Shown: positions 54,833 to 64,000 of the stretch, piece by piece
How the letters are laid out: the number at the start of each line of letters is the position of its first letter
How positions within the stretch are numbered: the stretch's first letter is position 1
DNA from: Oscarella lobularis
Lineage: Eukaryota > Porifera > Homoscleromorpha > Homosclerophorida > Oscarellidae
Length of the DNA stretch: 64,000 nt
Direction of reading: 5' to 3'
Assembly (NCBI RefSeq): GCF_947507565.1
Contig: NC_089192.1
Location: 1,608,690-1,672,689, forward strand
The notes under the pieces: model-generated
Told to the model about the DNA's origin: nothing
What the model saw: only the letters and a program-made list of their open reading frames with translations
Database searches by the model: none
Translations under genes and position numbers: made by a program

Positions 54833-55464
54833 AATTTTCTATATGTATGTTGGGGAGCCCTTCTTTCTCATAATAAAGAAGAACTGAAATTGCTATCAAA
54901 AGCCGTTGTGGAGAAACTCGGCGTCTGAGAAACCATTTCCGTTCCTGTTGACAAATTTAATGTCAAGCGTGAGTTAATAATAGTCCTGCTCAGCTTTTTT
55001 GTGTCTTATTCAAAAAAAATTAAGATATGATCAATAAAGATTGAGGAGTTAATCGCTTATTCATGGAAGCATGTCAGTTCTGGTAGCCCAAGTTCTTGAC
55101 ATTTGTGAGATCAAAACATAAGTGCCTAGCTCCTGAACGACTGATACGAATCTATTGAAACTTCCCTTCCAGTCTCGGACGATTTTTCCTCTTACCGCAA
55201 AGTCATAAATAAAAGCCACCCTCCATTAGAAGCCGTCCTTGGTTGAGAGGCAATTGTTCTAGATGTTTCTGCATATAAGCCGCCCGCGAATAGTAGCCGC
55301 GACTTTTATACGGGATTCTCGAGTCGCTAACTCCGGGAGTTTAAAACGCTCGGAAGCCATCTGCTCTGCTTCTTTCTTGCTTCTTTAAAGTGATTTTCCT
55401 TTGCCTCGCTAAAATGTTAAGTGGGATACGTAAATAGTATACCCTCTCTTACCAACTGGGCGTC
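54833..55464. other. Unassigned spacer
   Basis: No gene is recognised. It includes AT-rich remnants possibly belonging to the Tigger copy on the left. Confidence 0.3.
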
Positions 55465-55842
55465 GTTCAGAACGTAAAAGCAACGTCCAATCGTGTGGCG
55501 GCCAGAACTCATTCGCTTAATGAAAGCCTCGTCAGGCGTTGGCGAAAAATGGAGAACGAACTAAGAGCCGAAGATAAAACGCGGATTTCCAGAGGACATT
55601 TGAGAACTAGACGAATCGGTGGAAGACGCCAAGTTCTTTCCGAAGATCTGGAGCGGCTTCTCTTTGACTTGATTGTCGAGAAGCGTCAATGCCGTTTTAG
55701 AGTGACGCGGAAGCAAATAAAAAAGAAAGCCAAACAGCTCCACCATGATATGGGCGAAGCAGAATCTTTCGAAGACAGCTCCGGATGGTGCAATAGATTC
55801 ATGAAGCGACTCCGTTTGACAATCAGAATGAAGACACATTAA
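55465..55842 (+). pseudogene. pogo/Tc5-type transposase, DNA-binding N-terminus only
   Basis: The frame from about 55465 reads ATSNRVAARTHSLNESLVRR then WRKMENELRAEDK, RRIGGRRQVLSEDLERLLFD and RFRVTRKQIKKKAKQLHHD, SSGWCNRFMKRLRLTIRMKT. This is the paired helix-turn-helix plus CENP-B type domain of pogo-superfamily transposases. The ORF ends immediately afterwards and no DDE core follows; a RecQ-like fragment comes next instead. Confidence 0.7.
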
Positions 55843-55918
55843 AGCCAGAATTCTCCGTCCAATCTAATACCAAAAGTGATAGAATTTATGCGCTATACTA
55901 GAATTCGACACCTGCGGT

Positions 55919-56362
55919 AGTAGAACTGTGGACGCTGCTGAAGTTTATCATAGCCTTCTTCAACCGGCCCACAAAGCGCAGATAGTGACATCTTTTGCGC
56001 AACAACCGTCTCCTCTACGAATTGTGATAGCAACACTTGCCTTTGGTATGGGAATTAACAGTCCCGATGTTCGAACTGTAATTCACAACGGTTCCCCTGG
56101 AAAAGTGAAAGAGTATGTGCAGGAAACCGGGCGTGCAGGGCGCGATGGCTTGAATGCAAAAGCGCTGCTTATAAAAAGGACGAGCTGTCGTCACGTAGAT
56201 CTTCAGATGCGGCAATACTGCTCTCTTGAACTGAACGAGTGCAGGCGTGAATTTCTTTTCAGTCCTTACGACAAGTTTGTCGGAAAGGTTGACAGTAGGT
56301 GTAAATGCTGCGACTTATGTCGCGCACAGTGTCGTTGTGCCTTCTGCAACGCATCTAAATGA
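55919..56362 (+). pseudogene. Second RecQ-like helicase, C-terminal fragment
   Basis: Reads AEVYHSLLQPAHKAQIVTSF, RIVIATLAFGMGINSPDV (motif V) and KEYVQETGRAGRDGLNAKAL (motif VI), then a zinc region ECRREFLF...CKCCDLCRAQCRCAFC. It is paralogous to, but clearly different from, the copy at 49.5-50.2 kb (compare FATCALGMGIDIKC). No motifs I-III are found upstream, so it is a 5'-truncated relic or a terminal exon. Confidence 0.75.
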
Positions 56363-56502
56363 AATCAATCATCTTCGTTGGAACTTTTGGTATCTCTGTC
56401 AAATGCAAAATAAACTTTCTGATATGTTCTTTTATCCAAGGGTGAATTGCGTCTTCGTCTTTGAAGGATGTCTTAACTTTCTTGAAAGACTTATGTTTTC
56501 TT

Positions 56503-59500
56503 TCAGGTACATATGTACGTGAACACGTTCTTCAATTCCACTACAGCACTGTTTAGATCCGTCATATAAGAGGAGGGTTTGTGTGTGGAATTCGACTGGG
56601 TAATGACACATTCGCCGTCGAAGTGCTCCAGGGTGGGTTTCAGGGTGCCAAGGGCCTTTCCAATTCTGATGACCGCTTTTTCTTTTCTTTCCCCTCGCAG
56701 CGTTCTGAGCCAGTCCTTGCACATGCGATTGAGATGCTCCAGGTAAAGGTCGCACGGAATGTTGTGCCCTGGAATGCCTCGAGTGTTTACGCCACGTGAC
56801 CAAGGCAGTTGCTGAGCCACTCGAGGGGACGCGCTGTACTGGCACTGATACAGAAAGTTCAGAGATTCGAAGGCGTAGTTCCTTCTTCCGGTGGAGCGAA
56901 ACAGGACCAAAAGATACCGCCAGCACCTCTGCAGTCTAACGCCGTCGCTTTCTTTTATGGCATCGGCAAATTCGAGGTACACCAGGCCTAGTGTCAGGGT
57001 CTTTGAGGCGTATGCGAGAACGCCGTCACTGCGCTGATCTTCAACCGCCCCGGGTAACTGTCTAAAGCTGACATATCGATTGACGACTTCTTCGCACACA
57101 GTCAGGAAACACTCGGAATCGAGTGTCTCGGGAGGCGAGGAGAGGCTTGCCGTACCCATGATATGCATTTCTGCGGCGAAAACATGACTTGCAACTACTA
57201 CATTGAAGAAATCTTCGCTGGCGTTCACATTTCTTTTTGGCATGTTTAACACGTTTCTCCTGTACATGACGTTACGGAGTTGGTACAACGTTCCATGGTC
57301 TGACGCCGACTTATCACTGTACAGTTCCTTCCAGATCACCTACCGAGAAGGTCATCAGTCATCAAATTGAACGTAACAGCCTGTTTGCAACCTCCAGTAA
57401 GCACAGCTTTGCGTGCCAGTCTTCAATTGCCGGTAGTAAGCCCCGGAGTTGCGAACGACTTGTCTCCTCGCTGATTTTGGCCAGTTGAGCGCCGCGGGTA
57501 CGAGCGCACGTGAGCTGATCGCATCCGAGTAAAATTTGGTGGAAGGCGTACGTATCTATTATCACGTTCTAATCTGATTGCGGCATGATGTACGCCCGTG
57601 CGTGGTGGTCGGTCGTACTGATGGAGTTCGTCCATAATTTTTGATCATTTCTTCCTTTTTGTTTTCAGTTTTAAGAATTACTCCTAATGGAACCTGTAGA
57701 AGGTACAGTGCTTCTCGGCATAAACTTCCACTCCCTTAAAGTGCGCTAGCTTCGCAACCGAAGATCGTACGGGGTCCCCGAAAAGACCGGGAGACTCGCA
57801 AGACCCTAATCTATTTAGTAGTGAAGGTCCGGTTGCTATGCTCCTACGTAGGGCAAAGATAGAGAGTCAACCAATGGCAGAGGCTCGCGCAATCACGTGA
57901 CCTTAACTGCGATTGGTTGATCTATCTGACCGTTAGTCAGAGTCCCGTATTTAGCCTCAGTTTACTTAGGCCTGGTGGTCTTTTCGAGAGCTAAATACCG
58001 ATCTTATCTACTGTTGAACGAGCGAAAAAGCATATAGAAACCATTTTTAGGGGAAAAAATTAGTATCGTAATTTTCGGGCACGCGAAAGGTTCTGGAATC
58101 TTTCCATTAGCATTCGAATAACGCGTAAAGCCCAGCGGCTATGGCGAAAACCCTCTCTAACATTGAATTTCGAAGCGAAATCGCTCCTTTGTTTTAAAGC
58201 GCGCTAAAGGAAATGTAGGAAAGTTTTCGAAACGGGATAGCTCCTAAAGGAAAGCACCTAGAGCTAAACCCTACGATGAATTTTTAGAGTATTTCGTGTA
58301 GAATAAAACTGCGCTTGTCCGAAAGCGGTAAGTGCTATGGTTCCTCGCGAAAACGGACCTAAAGTCAGGGTGCTATTCAGTACTTATCGGTCTGTAAACT
58401 GGAAACGAAAGCGAATTTAGACAAACCCTACGATGAATTTTTAGATTATGCACTATAGAACAAAAACTCTTTGGGAAGTCCTCTTAAAAACGCGGGTTTG
58501 GATATAAAAAACGCGCGTTTCCGAAACGAGTGCTGTTCGAAGAATGTCGCCACCTAGCGCCTTCCTACTTAGTGATACTTCTTAGATAAGCCGCGGTATT
58601 GCAGATATGTGCACTAGGAAACAGCTTCTAAAATTGTAGACGCGTACGTTTTACCAAATTTGAATTACGCGCCTTTTAAGCGCGCGCTAGCGGATTGGAA
58701 GTTTATGCTGAGAAGCACTGTACGATTACCAAAATGATGTCATTTATGCCATGTCTTTCTTACAGTAACAGATTTTTGGGCAATCTGACTTGAGTAGTGG
58801 CTTGGAATATGCCAAGCGACGGATTTCATTCACTTTCGAAATAAGGGAAACAGGTTGCGACTATCCGACGTACGAGAATCTTAAAGTTATTTTGATGGCG
58901 ACTTCGCTGGCTGGAGACGGAAGCAAACTTTGTGCAACGTCTGTCACATGTTCAGCTTGAGATGGAGGAGGATGTCTGTCACTGAATTCCCCAATGTCAA
59001 CTCTGTCTTTGACAGCGACATGGTGATAGTAATGACAAGATACCGTTTGCGAAGATAAGCGCATATATCGAGGGCTCACGGTTTTGTCCAGATTGTCGCG
59101 GACGAGCTTAAATGTTGGATATGACATTGCCTCGTGGAATTCTTCATCGATAGAATCCAGCGAGATGTCAAGCATTGAATCGCATGAGCTGTCGGAAATA
59201 CTGCCGCTGTCATTATGGACGTTAGAGGGGGCGTTTGTTCGGCCAGGACGAGGGAATTCCGACATTGTCAGCGTCGGACTTGGAGGCCAATTTCGGCCGT
59301 TGGTGTCGCTAGCAGAATCGTCACTTAGTCCCCTTCACCGCTTCCACTTTCTAGGCAATCGCTAGGGTCATCTTCACTCGTGCCCTCTCCTTCATGAGCA
59401 GTAACGCAACTCAGATTCTCCGGAACGGATTGTCCCTCAGCTATGTTCTCCTCCAAGATTTCGCGCCATTTCATAATGTCACTGTTGTGATTCTTTGAGA

Positions 59501-60676
59501 CTTCGTTGACGGTGCTGAGACGTGTAGAATAAGACGTTGTGAGACAAAGTTTCTGCAGTCTGCTGTAAACCTGAAACAAAAGTACGTTAATTTGCTATAG
59601 GGCTTTCCAACAGTTGTGGACAGTATACCTGCTTCGCGGCATGACCGGCGTATAGACAAAGTGAAATGAGCTTCTGTAGAAGATTCATGGTTGGCTGCCG
59701 ATGCCTGCACAAGACAGCAATACATACGCAAACTGCAACAGCTGACTGCTTTGTTGGCGCCGCTCTTTTCTTCCTGCAGCAATGCTTCAGTAGCGTGAGT
59801 AGCGTTGGAGCATATCGGGAGGCATCGACTAAGACAGTTTCCAAGAAAATTTGACAAACTTTTGAATGGAGTTTCCTTGTAGGTATGGTTGCACTTTCTC
59901 GGAGCACATGCAAGCAACTTCTTGTCGGAGAATTCACCCAATTCTGCTGACGATGTTGTCGCGAGCTTTAGTATTGGACAAAGTGAAGGCCCCTAAAGCC
60001 GCCTGGCTTTTCCTGGCTATCGCTTTTACAATTCCTTTCCGCAACGGCGTAATATGATACCATTTGGGTTTTCCATACCCAATTCGAACCTGCAAAGGGG
60101 ATGTGACGATGTTAATCAAATCCTGCAGACTACGTACTGTAACACTAGGCCATGGCGTCTGCAGTCGAAGGCGTTTGGCACTAGAACGCCTCAGTGGAAG
60201 AGAATTCCGTTTCAATCGTATGCGGCGGTCTCCAGCAGCAGAAGTTGGGGGAGCGAAAGAAGTAGGAGTACATGGTGCGTCACCCGCGGGAGACGACAGA
60301 GAGTGACCAGACCCCAGGCGTTGACAAAGAAGGCGTAGGCGTGCAATGCCGGTCAGTCGGATTTTGCGCCGACGCAGAGGACAGTGCCTGCAGAGCTTTG
60401 GACAGCGTCTGCCAGCTTATTCCGTAAACAAATTTGCCTCTAACACGCCCCAACGCACTTGCGACACATGACGCCACTCGTACGAAGGCACTGGCTGGGC
60501 GAGAGAGAGCCATCCCAGTCTGCGTTTTGGCGAGCTACCATGAAGCGCTCCCACAATTTTCGAACATCTTCTGCTCCAGGATTTTCTAATACTCGCCTGT
60601 CCCCTGGGCGCTGTCTTAGGTCGTCGCCGCATCCCAGGCAAATAAGGGCCATGCCTCTCGCGTGCGCTACGTGCAC
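56503..60676 (-). CDS. DUF6589-family gene, multi-exon, interrupted by a MITE
   Basis: Minus strand. A zinc-binding N-terminus ICLGCGDDLRQRPGDRRVL...MCRKC (60650-60450) is followed by ISWQTLSKALQALSS; KWYHITPLRKGIVKAIARKS (60070-59990); KCNHTYKETPFK-type text and TIPTRKLHSKVCQIFLET (59890); KQSAVAVCVCIAVLCRHRQP and YAGHAAKQVYCPQLL (59760-59600); VYSRLQKLCLTTS, HNSDIMKWREILEENI; YMRLSSQTVSCHYYHHVAVK and SLLPSPAS (59060-58880). After the inserted element come YAFHQILLGCDQLTCARTRG, LPAIEDWHAKLCLLE (57545-57390) and WKELYSDKSASDHGTLYQLR, GRRNYAFESLNFLYQCQ, WSRGVNTRGIPGHNIPCDLY, LEHLNRMCKDWLRTLRG, with a stop at 56503. These blocks, notably GxDQLT-x-x-R-x-R and NxPxDLxLEHLNR, are typical of DUF6589 proteins, which are common in cnidarians and fungi and may be transposon-derived. 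Exon joins were not all resolved. Confidence 0.62.
57706..58720. mobile_element. 1,015-bp non-autonomous element with TA target (MITE-like)
   Basis: Inverted ends CAGTGCTTCTCGGCATAAAC (left, 57706) and CAGTGCTTCTCAGCATAAAC (right, reverse complement, ending 58720) continue as TTCCA and, with a gap, GCGCGCTAGC-type sequence. They are flanked by TA at 57704-57705 and 58721-58722. There is no ORF of note. Internally the sequence CCCTACGATGAATTTTTAGA occurs twice, about 160 bp apart (58271 and 58430). A solo copy of the right end occurs at 30377-30420. It lies within the DUF6589 gene, between the exon with SLLPSPAS and the exon with YAFHQILLG. Confidence 0.82.
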
Positions 60677-60759
60677 GCGTCATGCAACACGTCGTAATGA
60701 CATAGGACACACGTAAACTAATTAGGCTGTAATTGGCTAGGGGTACAAGTACGCAGTGT

Positions 60760-61345
60760 GCGTTAGACTCTCCTAGCGAAGGGTCTGGTCTCCAGACTAA
60801 AACGAACCCGCATCCGCTCCGATTCGAAGAGGAAAAATGGCAACTCACGAGGACGAATAAGTAAATTTCGCGCACGTTTTTTCTGATTGGTAGCGGTTCC
60901 GGGCCGAAACCCGCATACGATCGCAATCGCGAGGCCCGAAACTAGTGCAAAGTGTCGTTTTTTCGATTTCTCTTTTTTTTCGCAAGTTACAGCAGGTTTT
61001 CGCGAAACAGAAGGAAGCCAGTTGCACAATTCTCTCGAAAAACGGTCGTATTTTGCGACTACAATCAGTAGTCTAAGAAACACGGAGTCTGCGCACCACT
61101 TTGGAGCATTGCGATCGCGACGGTATGCGAGTTTCGGCCCGAAATCGCTTCTACTGCGAGAAAACATTTGTCAAAAACGACTACACAGTAGTTTTCAGAC
61201 ATGCTCGTAGGACGCTTTGAAAGTTCGGCTTCTGATAGCGGCAGTATGCAAGCATTGACCAAAAACGAAACTTAGGAAAAATATTAGTCCTTTTTGAAGA
61301 GGAATGCGTTCCAAACCAGGAGAAAGACTCTATTCTTCTTTGAAG
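60760..61345. repeat. Imperfect foldback repeat, about 590 bp
   Basis: GGGCCGAAACCCGCATACGA (near 60901) pairs with inverted TCGCGACGGTATGCGAGTTT and CGGCCCGAAA (near 61115-61142). The outer parts (GGTCTCCAGAC... GAAGAGG near 60785-60832 and its mirror near 61290-61330) also match in inverted order. It starts with the GGGTCTGG motif also seen in the hairpins near 44.8 kb. No protein-coding potential is recognised. Confidence 0.55.
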
Positions 61346-61447
61346 AGACGCCTCAAACATCAAACCAGTGGTGACACGCAATATTATACATGTATCCTGT
61401 ATTACTACTAGACTGCCGTCACATCTTCGAGCTCCACCTCTCTCGAC

Positions 61448-62020
61448 TCACCTCACATCGTCGTCGTCCTCCTCCTCGTCCTTTTCCTCCAAGATATCTT
61501 CCTCTTTCTCTTCCTCTGACATTGCCAGCCATTGTTCTTTAGCCTCGATCATTTCCGCCAGCTTTCTGCGTTTCTTCCTATCCCTTGTTGGTCGTCCTCC
61601 GTCTGGCCGTTCACTCTGTTCTTCTTCATAGGTGGTGCTTCCCTCAGCTCGTTTGTGTTGCAGCTTCTTTTTCGATGCTGCTCCTACCTCGACGCCGTTG
61701 AACCCTCCCGCCAGATACGTGGGCCCTTCACTTTTCTTGAGTGTCGTGGATTTCTTTTTCCTTTCTGCTCCCCGAAGGACCCTGTTCTTCTTACACCCGT
61801 TTTTCTTCTTCATGATAGCGCACGCTTCTTGTCCGCGATCGATTTCTCTGTAGGCTGTGAAAAAGTGGGTTCTGACGGGAGTGCCCATGACATTGAGCGC
61901 CCGAATCAGTGCTCTGCAGCAGTGGTTGATGGAATCTGCTGCCAGCTTCATGGCAGCCTGGATCAACTTACCCGGTAGGCCCTCTATGCTTTGTTTCTTT
62001 GTTTGAGGGCCAAGCTCCAC
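61448..62020 (-). CDS. Unidentified charged protein, 190 aa
   Basis: An uninterrupted minus-strand ORF, MELGPQTKKQSIEGLPGKLI to the stop at 61448. The N-terminal half has a plausible folded segment (AMKLAADSINHCCRALIRAL, YREIDRGQEACAIMKK). The C-terminal half is low-complexity: Lys-rich, then RKKRRKLAEMIEAKEQWLAM followed by a long Glu/Asp tail. No known domain is recognised. Length and composition suggest a nuclear or nucleolar protein (inference). Splicing to the WWE-like ORF upstream (62.1-62.4 kb, same strand) is possible but unproven. Confidence 0.4.
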   Translation of the reverse strand: MELGPQTKKQSIEGLPGKLIQAAMKLAADSINHCCRALIRALNVMGTPVRTHFFTAYREIDRGQEACAIMKKKNGCKKNRVLRGAERKKKSTTLKKSEGPTYLAGGFNGVEVGAASKKKLQHKRAEGSTTYEEEQSERPDGGRPTRDRKKRRKLAEMIEAKEQWLAMSEEEKEEDILEEKDEEEDDDDVR

Positions 62021-62119
62021 AAACTGTTATGAAACGATTTGTCCTAAGCATAATAAAAATTAATTAATAAGGTAAATATTTATTAATGTTGTGCATCGTA
62101 CGGATTTTTGCGTGAAGCC

Positions 62120-62440
62120 TCAGGAGCACTGATCGAGCAGCTCGCGGTTAGAAAGAGAGTCGAAAATGTCATTGAGAGCCTGAAAGAGGGCGTGTGGTAA
62201 TTTTGGCTTAACCGGATCGTATCGTTGGTTCTTGCCGAACTGTCCAGAAGTGAACGCTTTCCAATCCCCGTCTTCGTTCTGCCACTCCCAGGTGACGTCG
62301 GATCCGAGTTTCGTCTCCTTTGCAGCGTTCTCTTGGTCTTTTGCAGCTGCAAGTGGTTGCGGAGGTGCTACTGCACGATTTGGATTCAGTGGCAAGCTTA
62401 CGGGTGGTCTGGCGACGTTTGGGAGGCATTCTTTTCGAGC
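62120..62440 (-). CDS. Possible WWE-like domain exon
   Basis: On minus, one frame reads NPNRAVAPPQPLAAAKDQEN then VTWEWQNEDGDWKAFTSGQF and LPHALFQALNDIFDSL, with the stop near 62120. The W-x-W then D-x-D-W-x-x-F pattern resembles a WWE domain (ADP-ribose or ubiquitin-ligase linked), but only its first half is evident. An alternative frame starts MPPKRRQTTRKLATESK at 62429, which suggests an indel or splice between a basic N-terminus and this segment. Confidence 0.35.
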   Translation of the reverse strand, partial: ARKECLPNVARPPVSLPLNPNRAVAPPQPLAAAKDQENAAKETKLGSDVTWEWQNEDGDWKAFTSGQFGKNQRYDPVKPKLPHALFQALNDIFDSLSNRELLDQCS

Positions 62441-62609
62441 AAAACAGGCGCAGAACGGCGTAAACATGCGCAAGGACACGCAGGGGCGCAATACCGGCAT
62501 CCAGTGACTGAAACCGGCTCGCACAAGAAGATCATGTCAAAAGATATTTCTTAGTTGCTCCTGAATTAAAAGTTATTTAAAGCCGGGCGCCAATTTGAAA
62601 AGGTTTGAA

Positions 62610-63024
62610 ATTACACACGTACTTCAAAGTTATTAGCTAATTGGCGCAATATCCGTGAAGGCTACTATGTGCACCGTGTACTACGTCGATCCACAAACAA
62701 AAAATTGGAACTCTCGGGCAACGAAGATCTCACCAAACTCATTTTAGATGCTTTGCGGAGCCGACGCGACAAATTGACAACGCTACTCCATCCGCTGATG
62801 ACGTCATCAAAAACCCCGCAAAAAGGAACAAAGGATCAGGACATGCGATTCATGCCTGATCCATCAACGATGACGTCGAAAGAGCTCCGATATTGGATCC
62901 CTCTAATGGTGCGTAAAACAAACGGCGAAGGAAAGCCCAATTGGGGGGTCGAAGCCAAGAAGCCCATATGGTGGCCGGAGTCAGCGCAATTCCAGTGTCC
63001 AAAGTTAGCGGCGTCATCATTCTG
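62610..63024 (+). CDS. NRF1/EWG-type DNA-binding domain exon
   Basis: Open from about 62612: NWRNIREGYYVHRVLRRSTN, KLELSGNEDLTKLILDALRS, RRDKLTTLLHPLMTSSKTP, then MTSKELRYWIPLMVRKTNGE, GKPNWGVEAKKPIWWPES. The segment LRxxIPxM...GxGKPxWGxExxKPIWWPE is the signature of the nuclear respiratory factor 1 / erect wing / P3A2 DNA-binding and dimerisation region. The match ends at FQCPKL, so a splice donor or a break lies near 62990-63005. Initiation is unclear. It could be an exon of an NRF1-like host gene or a transposon-captured domain. Confidence 0.6.
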
Positions 63025-63540
63025 ACAAATAAATAATAACTATCTTAATCCCTCATCTGCAGCAGCGACTGGCGCAAACCATGTGACCGAAAAGGGTGCC
63101 GATTCGTCTAGGTCCTCCGCTCCATCGCGAACACTTACACGGCGTGGCTATCGCGTATCTTATTTTCTTTACTACAGTGTAGTAACAAAAATATTACTTG
63201 GTACCTCAAATTGAAAAGATTTTGAAGATGAGATGAATATCCCTTAGTTCTAAGGTTTTAGGAAAAACGACAGACCCACAACTTATCAAAAAGTTGTTAC
63301 AGCTATAAAATGACAGCAGCATATTTTGATCAGTTTAATATTGTTAGTTTAATAACAATACGGGCCCCATTTTTAGGGGACTTCGCAGTAAGTTTACTAA
63401 TTCATCATTAATGATGTTATCTGTAATTACTGCGTTTTGATTATTGTTTAAGGGGGAAAAATTTATACCAACAAGATGACAATTAATTACGGAATTAATG
63501 AACTCAGCTATCCGTACAATGGTAAGAGATAACTTAGGCA
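63025..63540. other. Unassigned AT-rich stretch
   Basis: No recognisable gene. AT-rich sequence with many stops on both strands leads to the 35-bp minisatellite. Confidence 0.3.
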
Positions 63541-63745
63541 AAGAGATGTACGGCACTCGTTGACGTCGTATTAACTAGAAATGGACGGCACTCGTTGACG
63601 TCGTATAAACTAGATATGGACGGCACTCGTTGACGTCGTATTAACTAGAGAACGACGGCGCTCTTTTTTCGTCGTATTAACTAGAGATTGACGGCACTCT
63701 TTGTCGTCGTATTAACTAGATATGGACGGCACTCGTTGACGTATG
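63541..63745. repeat. 35-bp minisatellite, 5-6 copies
   Basis: The unit is GACGGCACTCGTTGACGTCG followed by TATTAACTAGATATG, with variants (GCGCTCTTTTTTCGTCG, CACTCTTTGTCGTCG). The last unit runs directly into ATGGGCACACGG, the reverse transcriptase coding fragment. Confidence 0.92.
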
Positions 63746-63960
63746 GGCACACGGACAGGCCCTTCCCTCGCCAATATCTTTATGGAAGAAAGATTCTTAG
63801 AATCACAAAACCTAAAACGACTTATAATTATTTTTGTTTTATTGACGACATTCTGCTACTCTGGCATCACTTTCAAGTACAATTTAATGACTTTCTCCAC
63901 AATCTGAACGACTGTTAAACAACAATAAAATTCACCCACTCTGGAGTTGCCACTCCTGGT
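63742..63960 (+). pseudogene. Penelope-type reverse transcriptase fragment
   Basis: From 63742 one frame reads MGTRTGPSLANIFMEERFLE; another from about 63790 reads YNYFCFIDDILLLWHHFQVQ (catalytic IDD) then FNDFLHNLND, and after a stop TTIKFTHSGV. The order GTxxxPSLANIFM, Y/FIDDI, F-x-x-x-LN, IKFT is characteristic of Penelope-like element RTs. A frame change lies between the first two blocks. No GIY-YIG endonuclease is seen before the window ends. Truncated relic. Confidence 0.65.
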
Positions 63961-64000
63961 GGCTCTGAGTAAATGATTCATCCTATTCAGATCTCCGCAA

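Noticed and set aside
1-64000. tRNA or rRNA genes
   Set aside because: I looked for cloverleaf-like and rRNA-like sequence by eye and saw none; a covariance search would be needed to exclude them.

Overview
This window is animal nuclear DNA, most likely from a marine invertebrate and perhaps a sponge (moderate-to-low confidence). Supporting points are animal-type host genes with many 50-80 nt GT-AG introns (SMARCC, beta-mannosidase, a DNAJC27-like Rab GTPase, an NRF1-like DNA-binding domain), transposon and repeat families common in sponges and cnidarians (P/THAP9-like, Harbinger, piggyBac, pogo/Tigger, Tc1, YqaJ-type, DUF6589), and no bacterial gene organisation. All family names come from reading the translations by eye; no database search was run.

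Layout. 1-3.6 kb: an unidentified ORF and a 2.25 kb array of a 34-bp minisatellite. 3.6-4.4 kb: convergent fragments of a YqaJ-transposon protein and a THAP-like domain. 4.5-15.3 kb: a host-gene island (SMARCC and MANBA on minus, DNAJC27-like on plus) lying between arrays of one 40-bp satellite. The satellite cuts into a coding exon on both sides, and a 2,749-bp PIF/Harbinger element has inserted into the right-hand array at a TTA target. 15.4-23.3 kb: a piggyBac element with an apparently intact transposase. Only 14 bp inside its left end sits a 5.46-kb DNA transposon of a type I cannot classify (9-bp target duplication, GC-rich inverted ends). That element carries a HIRAN-domain gene and, on the opposite strand, a large Myb/SANT plus RNase H-like gene. 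23.5-24.0 kb: a THAP-domain exon.

25.7-28.2 and 34.4-38.9 kb: two members of a P-element-like family (a third left end lies at 50.2 kb). Each carries transposase remnants on plus and a conserved accessory ORF on minus. Between and after them are pogo-like, Ty3/gypsy, Tc1/mariner (39.0-40.5) and Tigger (41.3-43.3) copies. 45.0-50.2 kb: a RecQ-like helicase gene split by a minus-strand non-LTR retroelement encoding zinc fingers, reverse transcriptase and a restriction-like endonuclease, with a 9-bp repeat at the junctions. 50.4-51.0 kb: a near-perfect 565-bp palindrome. 51-56 kb: Tigger relics, a multi-exon ubiquitin-pathway-like gene on minus and a second RecQ C-terminal fragment. 56.5-60.7 kb: a DUF6589-family gene on minus, interrupted by a 1,015-bp TA-flanked non-autonomous element. 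60.7-64 kb: a foldback repeat, two uncertain minus-strand ORFs, an NRF1-like domain exon, a 35-bp minisatellite and a Penelope-type reverse transcriptase fragment.

Overall the window is a nested transposon landscape with few host genes. Most host genes carry nonsense codons or small indels, so true pseudogenisation and assembly or base-call error are both possible. There is one assembly gap (34222-34421). The best candidates for something undescribed are the 15.4-20.9 kb transposon with its HIRAN partner gene and the conserved antisense gene of the P-like elements.
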